DNA of 64,000 nt, from NCBI RefSeq assembly GCF_947487915.1, contig NZ_CANKYH010000010.1:1-64000 (forward strand), written 5' to 3'. The notes under the pieces are model-generated. The model saw only the letters and a program-made list of their open reading frames with translations, searched no databases and was not told the DNA's origin. How positions within the stretch are numbered: position 1 is the stretch's first letter; each line of letters starts with the position of its first letter. The position numbers were made by a program, and so were the translations under genes. This DNA is from an uncultured Serinicoccus sp. (lineage in GTDB: Bacteria > Actinomycetota > Actinomycetes > Actinomycetales > Dermatophilaceae). Shown here piece by piece: positions 33,742 through 43,628 of this stretch.

Positions 33742-35142
33742 CTAGAGGTTGATCATGTGGCCGGCGATGCCGTGCACGGCCTCCTTGACGGCCTCGCCCA
33801 GGGTCGGGTGCGCGAAGACGGTGCGCGACATCTCGTCGGCGGTGAGGTCCCAGGTCTGCGCGAGGTTGAGGATCGGCAGCAGCTCGGTGACGTCGGGGCC
33901 GATGAGGTGGGCGCCGAGGATCTCGTTGTACTTCGCGTCGGCGACGACCTTGACGAAGCCGACACCGTCGCCCAGCCCCATGGCCTTGCCGTTGGCGGAG
34001 AACGGGAACTGCGCCGTCTTGACCTCGTGACCGGCGTCCTTGGCCGCCTGCTCGGTGAGGCCCATCGAGGCGATCTGCGGGTGGCAGTAGGTCGCCCGCG
34101 GGATGAAGGTGTAGTCCAGCGGCATGGTCTCGGCGCCCGCGAGGGTCTCGGCGGCCACGATGCCCTGCGACTCGGCGGTGTGCGCCAGCATGAGCTTGGC
34201 GGTCACGTCGCCGATGGCGTAGACGCCGTCGACGTTGGTCCGCATGTAGTCGTCGATGGCGATGGCGCCGCGCTCGGTGAGCTCGACCCCGGTGCTCTCC
34301 AGCCCGAAGCCCTCGACCCGGGGGGCGAAGCCGATGGCGGAGAGCAGCTTGTCGGCCTCCAGCGTCTGCGAGTCGCCGCCGTCGGCCGGGGTCACGGTGA
34401 CCTTGACGCCGTCACCGGTGTCCTCGACGTTCTCGACCTTGGTGCTGGTCATGAGCTTCACGCCGAGCTTCTTGTACTCCTTGGCCAGCGCCTTGGAGAT
34501 CTCCGGCTCCTCGAGCGGGACGATCCGGTCGAGGAACTCGACGATGGTGACGTCGACACCGAAGTTGGCCATGACGTAGGCGAACTCCACGCCGATGGCG
34601 CCGGAGCCGGCGATGACGATCGAGCCCGGCAGCTCCTCGTCGAGGATCTGCTCCTCGTAGGTCACGACGTTCTTGCTGACCTCCACCCCGGGCAGCATCT
34701 TGGTGACGGACCCGGTCGCCAGGATGAGGTGGTCGAAGGTGAGCTGGCTGGTGTTGCCGTCGTCGTCCTTCACGTCCATCGAGGTGGCCGAGGTGAGCGT
34801 CCCCCACCCGTCCACCTCGGTGATCTTGTTCTTCTTCATGAGGTAGTGCACGCCCTTGACGATGCCGCTGCTGACCGAGCGGGAGCGCTGGAACGTCGCC
34901 CCGTAGGACATGGTGGCGTCACCCTCGATGCCGTACTTCTTCTTGTCGTGCTGCAGCAGGTGCGCGATCTCGGCGTTGCGGATCAGCGCCTTGCTCGGGA
35001 TGCACCCGACGTTGAGGCAGACACCGCCCCAGTACTTCTTCTCGACGACGGCCACCTTCTTGCCCAGCTGGGACGCGCGGATCGCCGCGACATACCCGCC
35101 GGGACCGGCGCCCAGGACAACAACGTCATAGTGATCGGCCAT
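33742..35142 (-). CDS. lpdA: Dihydrolipoyl dehydrogenase
   Basis: A 466-residue E3 flavoenzyme that reoxidises dihydrolipoamide in 2-oxo acid dehydrogenase complexes. FAD motif [13 protein letters not shown], redox disulfide [18 protein letters not shown] motif [29 protein letters not shown] and the C-terminal His-Glu [12 protein letters not shown] are all present. TAGTGT lies six bases before the ATG, so the mRNA is probably leaderless; the -35 region falls in a GC hairpin. The MurJ-like gene follows at 20 bases. Confidence 0.96.
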   Translation of the reverse strand: MADHYDVVVLGAGPGGYVAAIRASQLGKKVAVVEKKYWGGVCLNVGCIPSKALIRNAEIAHLLQHDKKKYGIEGDATMSYGATFQRSRSVSSGIVKGVHYLMKKNKITEVDGWGTLTSATSMDVKDDDGNTSQLTFDHLILATGSVTKMLPGVEVSKNVVTYEEQILDEELPGSIVIAGSGAIGVEFAYVMANFGVDVTIVEFLDRIVPLEEPEISKALAKEYKKLGVKLMTSTKVENVEDTGDGVKVTVTPADGGDSQTLEADKLLSAIGFAPRVEGFGLESTGVELTERGAIAIDDYMRTNVDGVYAIGDVTAKLMLAHTAESQGIVAAETLAGAETMPLDYTFIPRATYCHPQIASMGLTEQAAKDAGHEVKTAQFPFSANGKAMGLGDGVGFVKVVADAKYNEILGAHLIGPDVTELLPILNLAQTWDLTADEMSRTVFAHPTLGEAVKEAVHGIAGHMINL

Positions 35143-35162
35143 AAGGCCACACTATGCCGTCC

Positions 35163-35186
35163 CCCGGGGGGCTGGCGCCCCCCGGG
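35163..35186. terminator. GC hairpin between PadR gene and lpd
   Basis: CCCGGGGGGC (35163-35172) pairs with GCCCCCCGGG (35177-35186) around TGGC. It lies about 90 bases past the PadR stop and just upstream of the lpd -10 (35154-35149), so it may insulate lpd from the gene before it. Confidence 0.55.
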
Positions 35187-35239
35187 TTCCCCCACCGGGC
35201 ACGGCACGGGGCTCGCTGCGCTCGCTCGCCCACTCACCT

Positions 35240-35276
35240 CCGGGCAACCAGGCTCGCTGCGCTCACGGTTGCCCGG
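35240..35276 (-). repeat. Conserved-loop hairpin repeat, copy 1
   Basis: CCGGGCAACC and GGTTGCCCGG form a perfect 10-bp stem around the 17-base loop AGGCTCGCTGCGCTCAC. It abuts the PadR stop codon (35277-35279) and probably terminates that transcript. Copy 2 at 38717 has the same loop but a different, still perfect, stem. Confidence 0.8.
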
Positions 35277-36089
35277 TCAGTCCTCGACGATCTCGCCCTC
35301 GGCGATCTCCTCGGCGATCTCCTCCTCGGCCCGCTCCTCGTCGAACTCGTCCCGGGCCACCTCGGCCTCGGCGAGCATGCGGTAGAGGTCGCGACGGGTG
35401 CGGTCCAGCAGCTCGGCCGCCTGCTGGTTGAGCTCGTCCTGGCCGGACTGCCCGACGGCCTGGGTCGCCATGGCGACGCTCCCGAGGGCCTTCCACAGGG
35501 TTCCCGCGCTCCCGCGGCGCCCGCTCCCGGGTCCGCCGGAGAAGTGGTGGCGGCGGTCCCGGGAGCCCCCGTGGCCGGGACCACGGCCCCGGCCGGAGGC
35601 GCGGTCCTGCCCCCACGGGTCCTCCGGCTCCTCGCCAGCGGCCCATCCCTGGGGCGGGAGGTCCTCGGCGGCCGCGCGACCCGCCTCGGTGAGCTCGTAG
35701 GCACGGCGACCGTCGACCTCCGTCTGGCTGACGAGCCCCTCGTCCTCGAGCAGCGCCAGCGCGGGATAGATCGCCCCGGAGCTGGGCCGCCAGGCGCCGC
35801 CGGAGCTCTGCTCGATCTCCTGCATGAGCTGGTAGCCGTTCATCGGCTCGCGCTGCAGCAGGTGCAGCACCGCGTTGCGGACGTCGCCGCGACGCGCGCG
35901 GCGCGGGCCCGGACCCGCCGGTCCGCCCTGAGGGCCGAAGAAGCCGCCCTTGCGCCCGAAGCCCTGCGGGCCGCCACCCGGGCCGAACGGGCCGCCCTGC
36001 GGCCCGAAGACCTGACCGAGGAGCCCGCCCGGGCCGAAGATCTGGTCCTCGAAGGAGCCGAAGCCGCCGGAGCCGTGTCGAGATGTCAT
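35277..36089 (-). CDS. PadR family transcriptional regulator with Gly-rich head
   Basis: A 270-residue regulator. Residues 1-65 are an unusual Gly/Phe/Pro-rich segment (IFGPGG, VFGPQG, PFGPGG, FFGPQG). The PadR winged helix spans about 67-145: RRGDVRNAVLHLLQREPMNGYQLMQEIEQ, SGAIYPALALLEDEGLVSQ and DGRRAYELTEAGR. The C-terminal part holds a His/Gly/Arg-rich linker and a coiled coil (ELLDRTRRDLYRMLAEAEVARDEFDEERAEEE) for dimerisation. A strong operator overlaps its promoter, so it is probably autorepressed. AGGAGGG precedes the ATG. Confidence 0.88.
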   Translation of the reverse strand: MTSRHGSGGFGSFEDQIFGPGGLLGQVFGPQGGPFGPGGGPQGFGRKGGFFGPQGGPAGPGPRRARRGDVRNAVLHLLQREPMNGYQLMQEIEQSSGGAWRPSSGAIYPALALLEDEGLVSQTEVDGRRAYELTEAGRAAAEDLPPQGWAAGEEPEDPWGQDRASGRGRGPGHGGSRDRRHHFSGGPGSGRRGSAGTLWKALGSVAMATQAVGQSGQDELNQQAAELLDRTRRDLYRMLAEAEVARDEFDEERAEEEIAEEIAEGEIVED

Positions 36090-36129
36090 GAGTGCCCTCC
36101 TGGGGTGTGGTGTGCGTGTCGTTGCTGAC

Positions 36130-36180
36130 AGAATAACGCGACCTGTCTCGATACGTCAACGATATATCGAGAAATGTCGC
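36130..36180 (-). promoter_or_regulatory. PadR gene promoter with large dyad operator
   Basis: Minus-strand TTGACG (36159-36154) and TATTCT (36135-36130) are 18 bases apart. Over the -35 lies the dyad TCTCGATA (36146-36153) / TATCGAGA (36165-36172), extended by GCGAC (36138-36142) / GTCGC (36176-36180) at equal distance. A dimeric or tetrameric PadR bound here would block RNA polymerase. Confidence 0.7.
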
Positions 36181-36215
36181 AGCCCGGGTGCGGGCGCCGC
36201 ATCGGCGGGGTGGGG

Positions 36216-36251
36216 TTGACGCGGCGGCATGCGGCGGGGTTGTATGTCCTC
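36216..36251 (+). promoter_or_regulatory. ilv operon promoter
   Basis: TTGACG (36216-36221) and TTGTAT (36240-36245) are 18 bases apart. The -10 lies six bases before the ATG of the leader peptide, so that peptide is probably translated from a leaderless mRNA. Confidence 0.65.
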
Positions 36252-36284
36252 ATGCAGTTCTTCGCTCTCGTACTTATTACCTAG
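36252..36284 (+). CDS. ilv leader peptide MQFFALVLIT
   Basis: Ten codons then TAG. The codons L-V-L-I (CTC GTA CTT ATT) supply branched-chain amino acid sensing; GTA, CTT and ATT are rare in this genome, which should make the ribosome sensitive to charged tRNA supply. It lies between a promoter and a T-tract terminator upstream of ilvB, the classical attenuation layout. Confidence 0.85.
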   Translation: MQFFALVLIT

Positions 36285-36323
36285 GGACGCGCCGCCGGCC
36301 GATCCTCGCCATCGACGCGTCCT

Positions 36324-36358
36324 CCCCTCGCCAGCCCGACCGGGCCGAGGGGTTTTTT
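36324..36358 (+). terminator. ilv attenuator terminator
   Basis: CCCCTCG (36324-36330) pairs with CGAGGGG (36346-36352), with GCCCG/CGGGC inside, followed by six T (36353-36358). This is the only clear T-tract terminator I saw. GGACGCG after the leader peptide can pair with CGCGTCC (about 36316-36322) just before it, a candidate antiterminator or pause stem. Confidence 0.85.
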
Positions 36359-36401
36359 GTTGCCACCGCCCCACCCTCCCGGACGTCAGGAAGACCCGCA
36401 C

Positions 36402-38207
36402 ATGACCGCGACCCACATCTCCGACGGTGCGACCGCCACCGCCCCCGGTGACACCGGTGGACGGTCCACCGGCACCACCCGACGCACCGGCGCCGAGGCC
36501 CTCGTCGCGACCCTCGAGCGGCTGGGTGTCGAGCATGTCTTCGGGCTGCCCGGGGGAGCGGTGCTGCCGCTCTACGACGCGCTCTACGGCGCCAAGGTGC
36601 GGCACATCCTGGTGCGGCACGAGCAGGGCGCCGGTCACGCCGCCCAGGGGTATGCCGCCGCCACCGGCAGGGTGGGCGTGTGCCTGGCCACGTCCGGCCC
36701 GGGCGCGACCAACCTCGTCACGTCCTTGGCCGACGCCAACATGGACTCGGTGCCGATGGTCGCCATCACCGGCAACGTCGCGAGCACCGCGATGGGCTCG
36801 GACGCCTTCCAGGAGGCCGACATCCGGTCGATCTCCATGCCGGTGACCAAGCACTCCTTCCTCGTGACCAACCCCGACGAGATCGCCGCCACCGTCGCCT
36901 CGGCCTTCCACATCGCCTCCACGGGGCGCCCCGGCCCGGTGCTGGTGGACGTCACCAAGGACGCCCTGGTCGCGCTCGCCGACGAGACCCTGCTGCAGCT
37001 GCCGATGCCGGGCTACCGGACGCCGACCAGCCCCGCGCCCGAGGCGGTCCGGGACGCCGTCGAGCTCATGCTCACCCACCGGCGCCCGGTGCTCTACGTC
37101 GGTGGCGGGTGCCTGCGGGCCAACGCCGCGGAGCAGGTCCTGCAGCTCGCCGAGATCACCGGCTTCCCCGTCGTCACCACGCTCATGGCCCGGGGCGTCT
37201 TCCCCGACAGCCACCCCCAGCACATGGGGATGCCCGGGATGCACGGCAGCGTCTCCGGCGTCGCGACGTTGCAGAAGTCCGACCTCATCATCAGCCTGGG
37301 CGCGCGCTTCGACGACCGGGTCACCGGCGCCAAGCACACGTTCGCCCCGGACGCGACGATCGTGCACGCCGACATCGACGCGGCGGAGATCGGCAAGAAC
37401 TTCCCGACGGCGGTCGGCCTCGTCGGCGACGCGCGCGGGACCATCGGCCAGCTGCTCACGGAGTGGACCCGGCGCACCGCCGCCGGGGCGGCCCCGCAGC
37501 ACGAGGCCTGGGTCCGGCGGTGCCGCTCGTGGAAGGAGCGCTACCCGCTCGGCTACGACACCCCCTCCGACGGGGCGCTCGCCCCGCAGCTGGTCATCGA
37601 GCGACTCGGCGCCCTCTCCGGCCCGGACACGGTCTTCGCCGCCGGCGTCGGCCAGCACCAGATGTGGGCCAGCCAGTTCATCACCTACGACCAGCCCCGC
37701 CGCTGGCTGAACTCCGGCGGGCTCGGGACCATGGGGTATGCCGTGCCCGCCGCCATGGGAGCCAAGGTCGGCAGGCCCGAGGCCACCGTCTGGGCGATCG
37801 ACGGGGACGGCTGCTTCCAGATGACCAACCAGGAGCTCGCGACCTGCTCGGTCGAGGGCATCCCCATCAAGGTGGCCATCATCAACAACGCCGCCCTCGG
37901 CATGGTCAAGCAGTGGCAGGCGCTGTTCTACTCCGAGCGCTTCAGCCACTCCCAGCTGCCCTCGATGCAGGTCCCGGACTTCGCCACGCTGGCCACGGCC
38001 TACGGGTGCGTCGGGCTGCGCTGCGACCGGGCCGAGGACGTGGACGCCACCATCGAGCGGGCGATGGAGGTCGACGACCAGCCGGTGGTCGTGGACTTCC
38101 GGGTCAGCCAGGACGCCATGGTCTGGCCCATGGTCGCCGCCGGCACCAGCAACGACGACGTCCAGCACGCGCGTGACGTGCGACCCGACTTCGGGGAGGA
38201 CGAGTGA
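36402..38207 (+). CDS. ilvB: Acetolactate synthase large subunit
   Basis: A 601-residue TPP enzyme joining pyruvate with pyruvate or 2-oxobutyrate, the first common step of Val, Leu and Ile synthesis. The catalytic Glu is in [17 protein letters not shown]; the TPP/Mg motif starts [16 protein letters not shown] and ends with IINN; the FAD-binding middle domain has [18 protein letters not shown]. Start ATG 36402 follows AGGAAG. First gene of ilvB-ilvN-ilvC-ilvD under attenuator control. Confidence 0.97.
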   Translation: MTATHISDGATATAPGDTGGRSTGTTRRTGAEALVATLERLGVEHVFGLPGGAVLPLYDALYGAKVRHILVRHEQGAGHAAQGYAAATGRVGVCLATSGPGATNLVTSLADANMDSVPMVAITGNVASTAMGSDAFQEADIRSISMPVTKHSFLVTNPDEIAATVASAFHIASTGRPGPVLVDVTKDALVALADETLLQLPMPGYRTPTSPAPEAVRDAVELMLTHRRPVLYVGGGCLRANAAEQVLQLAEITGFPVVTTLMARGVFPDSHPQHMGMPGMHGSVSGVATLQKSDLIISLGARFDDRVTGAKHTFAPDATIVHADIDAAEIGKNFPTAVGLVGDARGTIGQLLTEWTRRTAAGAAPQHEAWVRRCRSWKERYPLGYDTPSDGALAPQLVIERLGALSGPDTVFAAGVGQHQMWASQFITYDQPRRWLNSGGLGTMGYAVPAAMGAKVGRPEATVWAIDGDGCFQMTNQELATCSVEGIPIKVAIINNAALGMVKQWQALFYSERFSHSQLPSMQVPDFATLATAYGCVGLRCDRAEDVDATIERAMEVDDQPVVVDFRVSQDAMVWPMVAAGTSNDDVQHARDVRPDFGEDE

Positions 38208-38308
38208 CGCTGCTGTCCGACTACCCTCCTCGTGACCCGGGGCTCCCCACCCCGGCCCCCGCCTACCGACCGCCCACCCCCCAGCAGCCCCCCACGAAAG
38301 GCACCACC

Positions 38309-38644
38309 ATGAGCGACGCAGCTCGCACCCGCCACGCCCTGTCCGTCCTGGTCGAGAACAACCCCGGCGTCCTGGCCCGGGTCTCGGTCCTCTTCGCCCG
38401 GCGCAACTTCAACATCGACCACCTGGTCGTCGGCCCGACCGAGGACAACAAGGTCAGCCGGATGACGATCGTCGTCAACGTCAACGCCGAGCAGCTGCAC
38501 AAGGTCACCAGCCAGCTGGACAAGCTGGTCGAGGTGATCCACATCGAGGAGCTCGAGGACGCCGACGCCATCCGCAGCAAGCTGTGGCAGATCAACGACA
38601 ACGGCCCGCGCCCCGTCGGCGCCATGGCCGCCGCCGCCTTCTAG
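38309..38644 (+). CDS. ilvN: Acetolactate synthase small subunit, short form
   Basis: The regulatory subunit binds valine through its ACT domain and activates IlvB. Here the protein is only 111 residues: the N-terminal ACT domain (HALSVLVENNPGVLARVSVLFARRNFNIDHLVV, SRMTIVVNVNAEQLHKVTSQLDKLVEVIHIEEL) is intact. The C-terminal ACT-like domain of the usual ~165-residue actinobacterial protein is missing, replaced by SKLWQINDNGPRPVGAMAAAAF. No remnant of the lost domain was seen downstream, so it looks fixed rather than a sequencing error. GAAAGG precedes the ATG. Confidence 0.92.
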   Translation: MSDAARTRHALSVLVENNPGVLARVSVLFARRNFNIDHLVVGPTEDNKVSRMTIVVNVNAEQLHKVTSQLDKLVEVIHIEELEDADAIRSKLWQINDNGPRPVGAMAAAAF

Positions 38645-38716
38645 TCGTGCGGGGGCTTCGCCCCCTGCATGCCCCCAACGGCGAGGCGCTCGCTTCGCTC
38701 GCACACCCCATCTGTT

Positions 38717-41529
<2,813 letters not shown>

Positions 41530-41535
41530 CCGGGT

Positions 41536-41588
41536 GCGAGGCACCGGCGGCCGGCCCGACGCACCAGGGGACGGCCACCGGTGCTCGC
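41536..41588. terminator. Bulged hairpin between convergent genes
   Basis: GCGAG-g-CACCGG (41536-41547) pairs with CCGGTGCTCGC (41578-41588) leaving one bulged base and a 30-base loop. A weak candidate two-way terminator after ilvD. Confidence 0.35.
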
Positions 41589-41607
41589 CGGTCCCGCTCG
41601 GCCGGGC

Positions 41608-42318
41608 TCAGCCGCGCTCGGGGTCGTGCAGCTCACCGATCACCCGGCGCAGCTCCTCCTCGACCTCCGGGTCGGCCTCACGCTCGGCCAGGTCCTTCTC
41701 CAGGAGCGCGTCGACCAGCTCGGACACCCGGGCCTCGATCTCCTCGAAGGCGACATCGAGGTCCGAGCGCCCCTCGAGCGAGGTGAGGTCGTCCCAGTCG
41801 ACCTGGTGCAGCCCGTGGGTGGGCATCTGCACCTTCTCCTCCTCGCTGAGCCCCATCGTGACGACGAGGTCGGAGGTGAGCACGAGCTTGCCGGTCATCG
41901 GGGTCACGGTGAACTCGTCCGGGTCGAACCCCTGGTCTCGGAGCAGGTCCTGGATCTCGGGCCGGATCTGCTCGCCGGGGACGACGCCCCCGGACCGCGC
42001 CCGGATCAAGCCCTCGCCGCGGCCGTTGGCGATGACGGCGGCGACGTGGCTGCGACCGGTGTTGGCGTCGTCGACGAAGAGCACCTGGGTGACGTGGGCG
42101 AGGTCGATGCCGCGCTCTCGTGCCCGCTCGGCGAGCAGCTCCTCGGCCCGGCGCTGGACGAAGACGGTGAGGAACTCATCGATGCGGGCCTCCCGCTCCA
42201 GCTCTCCGCGGGCCCGGTCGATCGCCTCGCCGATGTCCTGCGAGGACAGGGTGCCGTCGTACTTGCCCACGAGGGCACGGTGGAGCATGTCGATCTCGTG
42301 CGGGTCTGCGTGCGCCAT
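41608..42318 (-). CDS. Three-helix-bundle/LMW phosphatase-like protein, catalytic Cys missing
   Basis: A 236-residue protein. Residues 5-70 form a three-helix bundle (MLHRALVGKYDGTLSSQDIGEAIDRARGEL). The C-terminal ~150 residues follow the low-molecular-weight phosphatase/arsenate reductase fold, with the phosphate loop at about residue 83: VLFVDDANTGRS. Active relatives have VLFVCVHNAGRS; here the nucleophile Cys is Asp while the Arg and Ser remain. The general-acid region is also altered. It is therefore unlikely to be a phosphatase or arsenate reductase and may be a phosphate- or ligand-binding protein. ATG 42318 preferred over an upstream TTG. Confidence 0.8.
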   Translation of the reverse strand: MAHADPHEIDMLHRALVGKYDGTLSSQDIGEAIDRARGELEREARIDEFLTVFVQRRAEELLAERARERGIDLAHVTQVLFVDDANTGRSHVAAVIANGRGEGLIRARSGGVVPGEQIRPEIQDLLRDQGFDPDEFTVTPMTGKLVLTSDLVVTMGLSEEEKVQMPTHGLHQVDWDDLTSLEGRSDLDVAFEEIEARVSELVDALLEKDLAEREADPEVEEELRRVIGELHDPERG

Positions 42319-42406
42319 GGGGCCAGCCAAGCACTGCTGCGGGGGCCGGGGTATGACGTCCGGGTGACGCGCGGGCGGACGCTGGCCGTCGAACGGGTGA
42401 CGCGGC

Positions 42407-42625
42407 TCAGCGCAGCCCCCGGTAGTGCGCCATCTGGGTCAGCCGGTCCCGGGCGTCCTTGCGCAGCAGGGCGGTGAGGAAGTGCGGGGTGCGGGAGTGC
42501 GACTGCAGGTCCTGCCAGCTGTCCTCGACCACGAAGGCGACCTCCGCCCTGGTGAAGACCCCCTCGAACACCGTCACGAGCTCGTCGACGACGGCCGACA
42601 CGGCGGCGGGCGCGGTCACGGACAT
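42407..42625 (-). CDS. Free-standing three-helix-bundle protein
   Basis: A 72-residue helical protein (VVDELVTVFEGVFTRAEVAFVVEDSWQDLQSHSRT, then FLTALLRKDARDRL). Its spacing of hydrophobic residues matches the N-terminal bundle of the preceding LMW-PTP-like protein (DIGEAIDRARGELEREARIDEFL, then RRAEELL), so the two appear to be paralogous domains. They lie 88 bases apart on the same strand. The start is at ATG 42625; function unknown. Confidence 0.7.
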   Translation of the reverse strand: MSVTAPAAVSAVVDELVTVFEGVFTRAEVAFVVEDSWQDLQSHSRTPHFLTALLRKDARDRLTQMAHYRGLR

Positions 42626-42705
42626 ACCGCGAGCCTGGCAGCCGCAGGTGTCGACCAGGTGTCGGCCCGGTGACGGGCCGACGGATGCTCCGGGACGACC
42701 CGAGG

Positions 42706-43503
42706 TCAGGCGGTGTCCGCCTGCATGGCGCGCACCCAGTCCGCCTTGACCGAGCGCCACTCCTCGTCCGTGGAGCCTCGGCGCCAGTAGGGCGAGCAGG
42801 AGAGCAGCGCCGGGTCGACGAGCGAGCGCTCGAGCAGGTGACGTCGCACCGCCCGGATCGACTCGGCCTCGCCGTGGACGAAGGCGCTGAGCCGCCCCGG
42901 GGGGAGGGGGGTGGCGGCGAGGGCGTCGACGAGCAACCCGGTGGGAACCGGGTGCCCGTCGCGGTGGAGGTAGACGACGCGGAGGTCACCCGGGGAGTCC
43001 AGGGCCAGCTCGTCGTCGGGTCCGTCGACCTCGAGGAGGGCCAGCGCGGGGCGGCCGGCGGGGACGGCCTCGAGGCAGGCGGCGACCGCCGGCAGCGCGC
43101 TCTCGTCACCGACCAGGAGGTATGCCTCGGCCGAGGTCGGCGGCGAGAAGTCGCCCGCCGGTCCGCGCAGCTGGACCCGGTCTCCCGGGGCGGCGTGCCG
43201 GGCCCAGCGACCGGCATACCCCACCTCGCCGTGCACCGCGATGTCCACGGCGAGCTCGCGCCGGCGGGGCTCCCAGGAGCGGACACTGATGCGCCGCGGG
43301 TAGGGGCGCCGGTGCCGGGGCAGGTCGCGGACCGTCTCGGTGTCGAACGGCGGTTGGTAGCCGGCCTCCGGGGGGAGGAAGAACATGTTGACGTAGGAGT
43401 CCGCGAAGGTGGGTTCGGCGAAGTCGTCGAGCCCCTCGCCGCCGAGGACGACGCGGACCAGGTGGGGGGTGAGCTGCTCGGTGCGCACGACCGTGCCGTA
43501 CAT
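42706..43503 (-). CDS. Siderophore-interacting FAD/NAD(P)H reductase (SIP family)
   Basis: A 265-residue ferric-siderophore reductase. The N-terminal FAD barrel has RRPYPRRISVRSW (flavin binding) and VDIAVHGEVGYAGRWARHAAPGD; the C-terminal NADPH domain has YLLVGDESALPAVAACLEAVP and ends WVRAMQ as in ViuB/YqjH relatives. It releases iron by reduction in the cytoplasm. An IdeR/DtxR-like box lies 21 bases upstream, so it should be expressed under iron limitation. GAAGGAG precedes the ATG. Confidence 0.92.
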   Translation of the reverse strand: MYGTVVRTEQLTPHLVRVVLGGEGLDDFAEPTFADSYVNMFFLPPEAGYQPPFDTETVRDLPRHRRPYPRRISVRSWEPRRRELAVDIAVHGEVGYAGRWARHAAPGDRVQLRGPAGDFSPPTSAEAYLLVGDESALPAVAACLEAVPAGRPALALLEVDGPDDELALDSPGDLRVVYLHRDGHPVPTGLLVDALAATPLPPGRLSAFVHGEAESIRAVRRHLLERSLVDPALLSCSPYWRRGSTDEEWRSVKADWVRAMQADTA

Positions 43504-43523
43504 GGATCTCCTTCAGACGCGTA

Positions 43524-43542
43524 TTAGGCAAGGGTACCCTCA
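43524..43542. promoter_or_regulatory. IdeR/DtxR-like iron box
   Basis: TTAGGCAAGGGTACCCTCA matches the consensus TTAGGTTAGGCTAACCTAA at about 13 of 19 positions, counting on the minus strand. It lies between the SIP gene and the divergent PhzE-type gene and could control both. Confidence 0.6.
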
Positions 43543-43628
43543 CCAAATTGCCGGGTCGGTCGGCGGGTGGCCCTCAAGCCCTCCGCCACGGCGCCGCCCG
43601 CCTCGCGGTGCATGACAGACTTCCGCCC

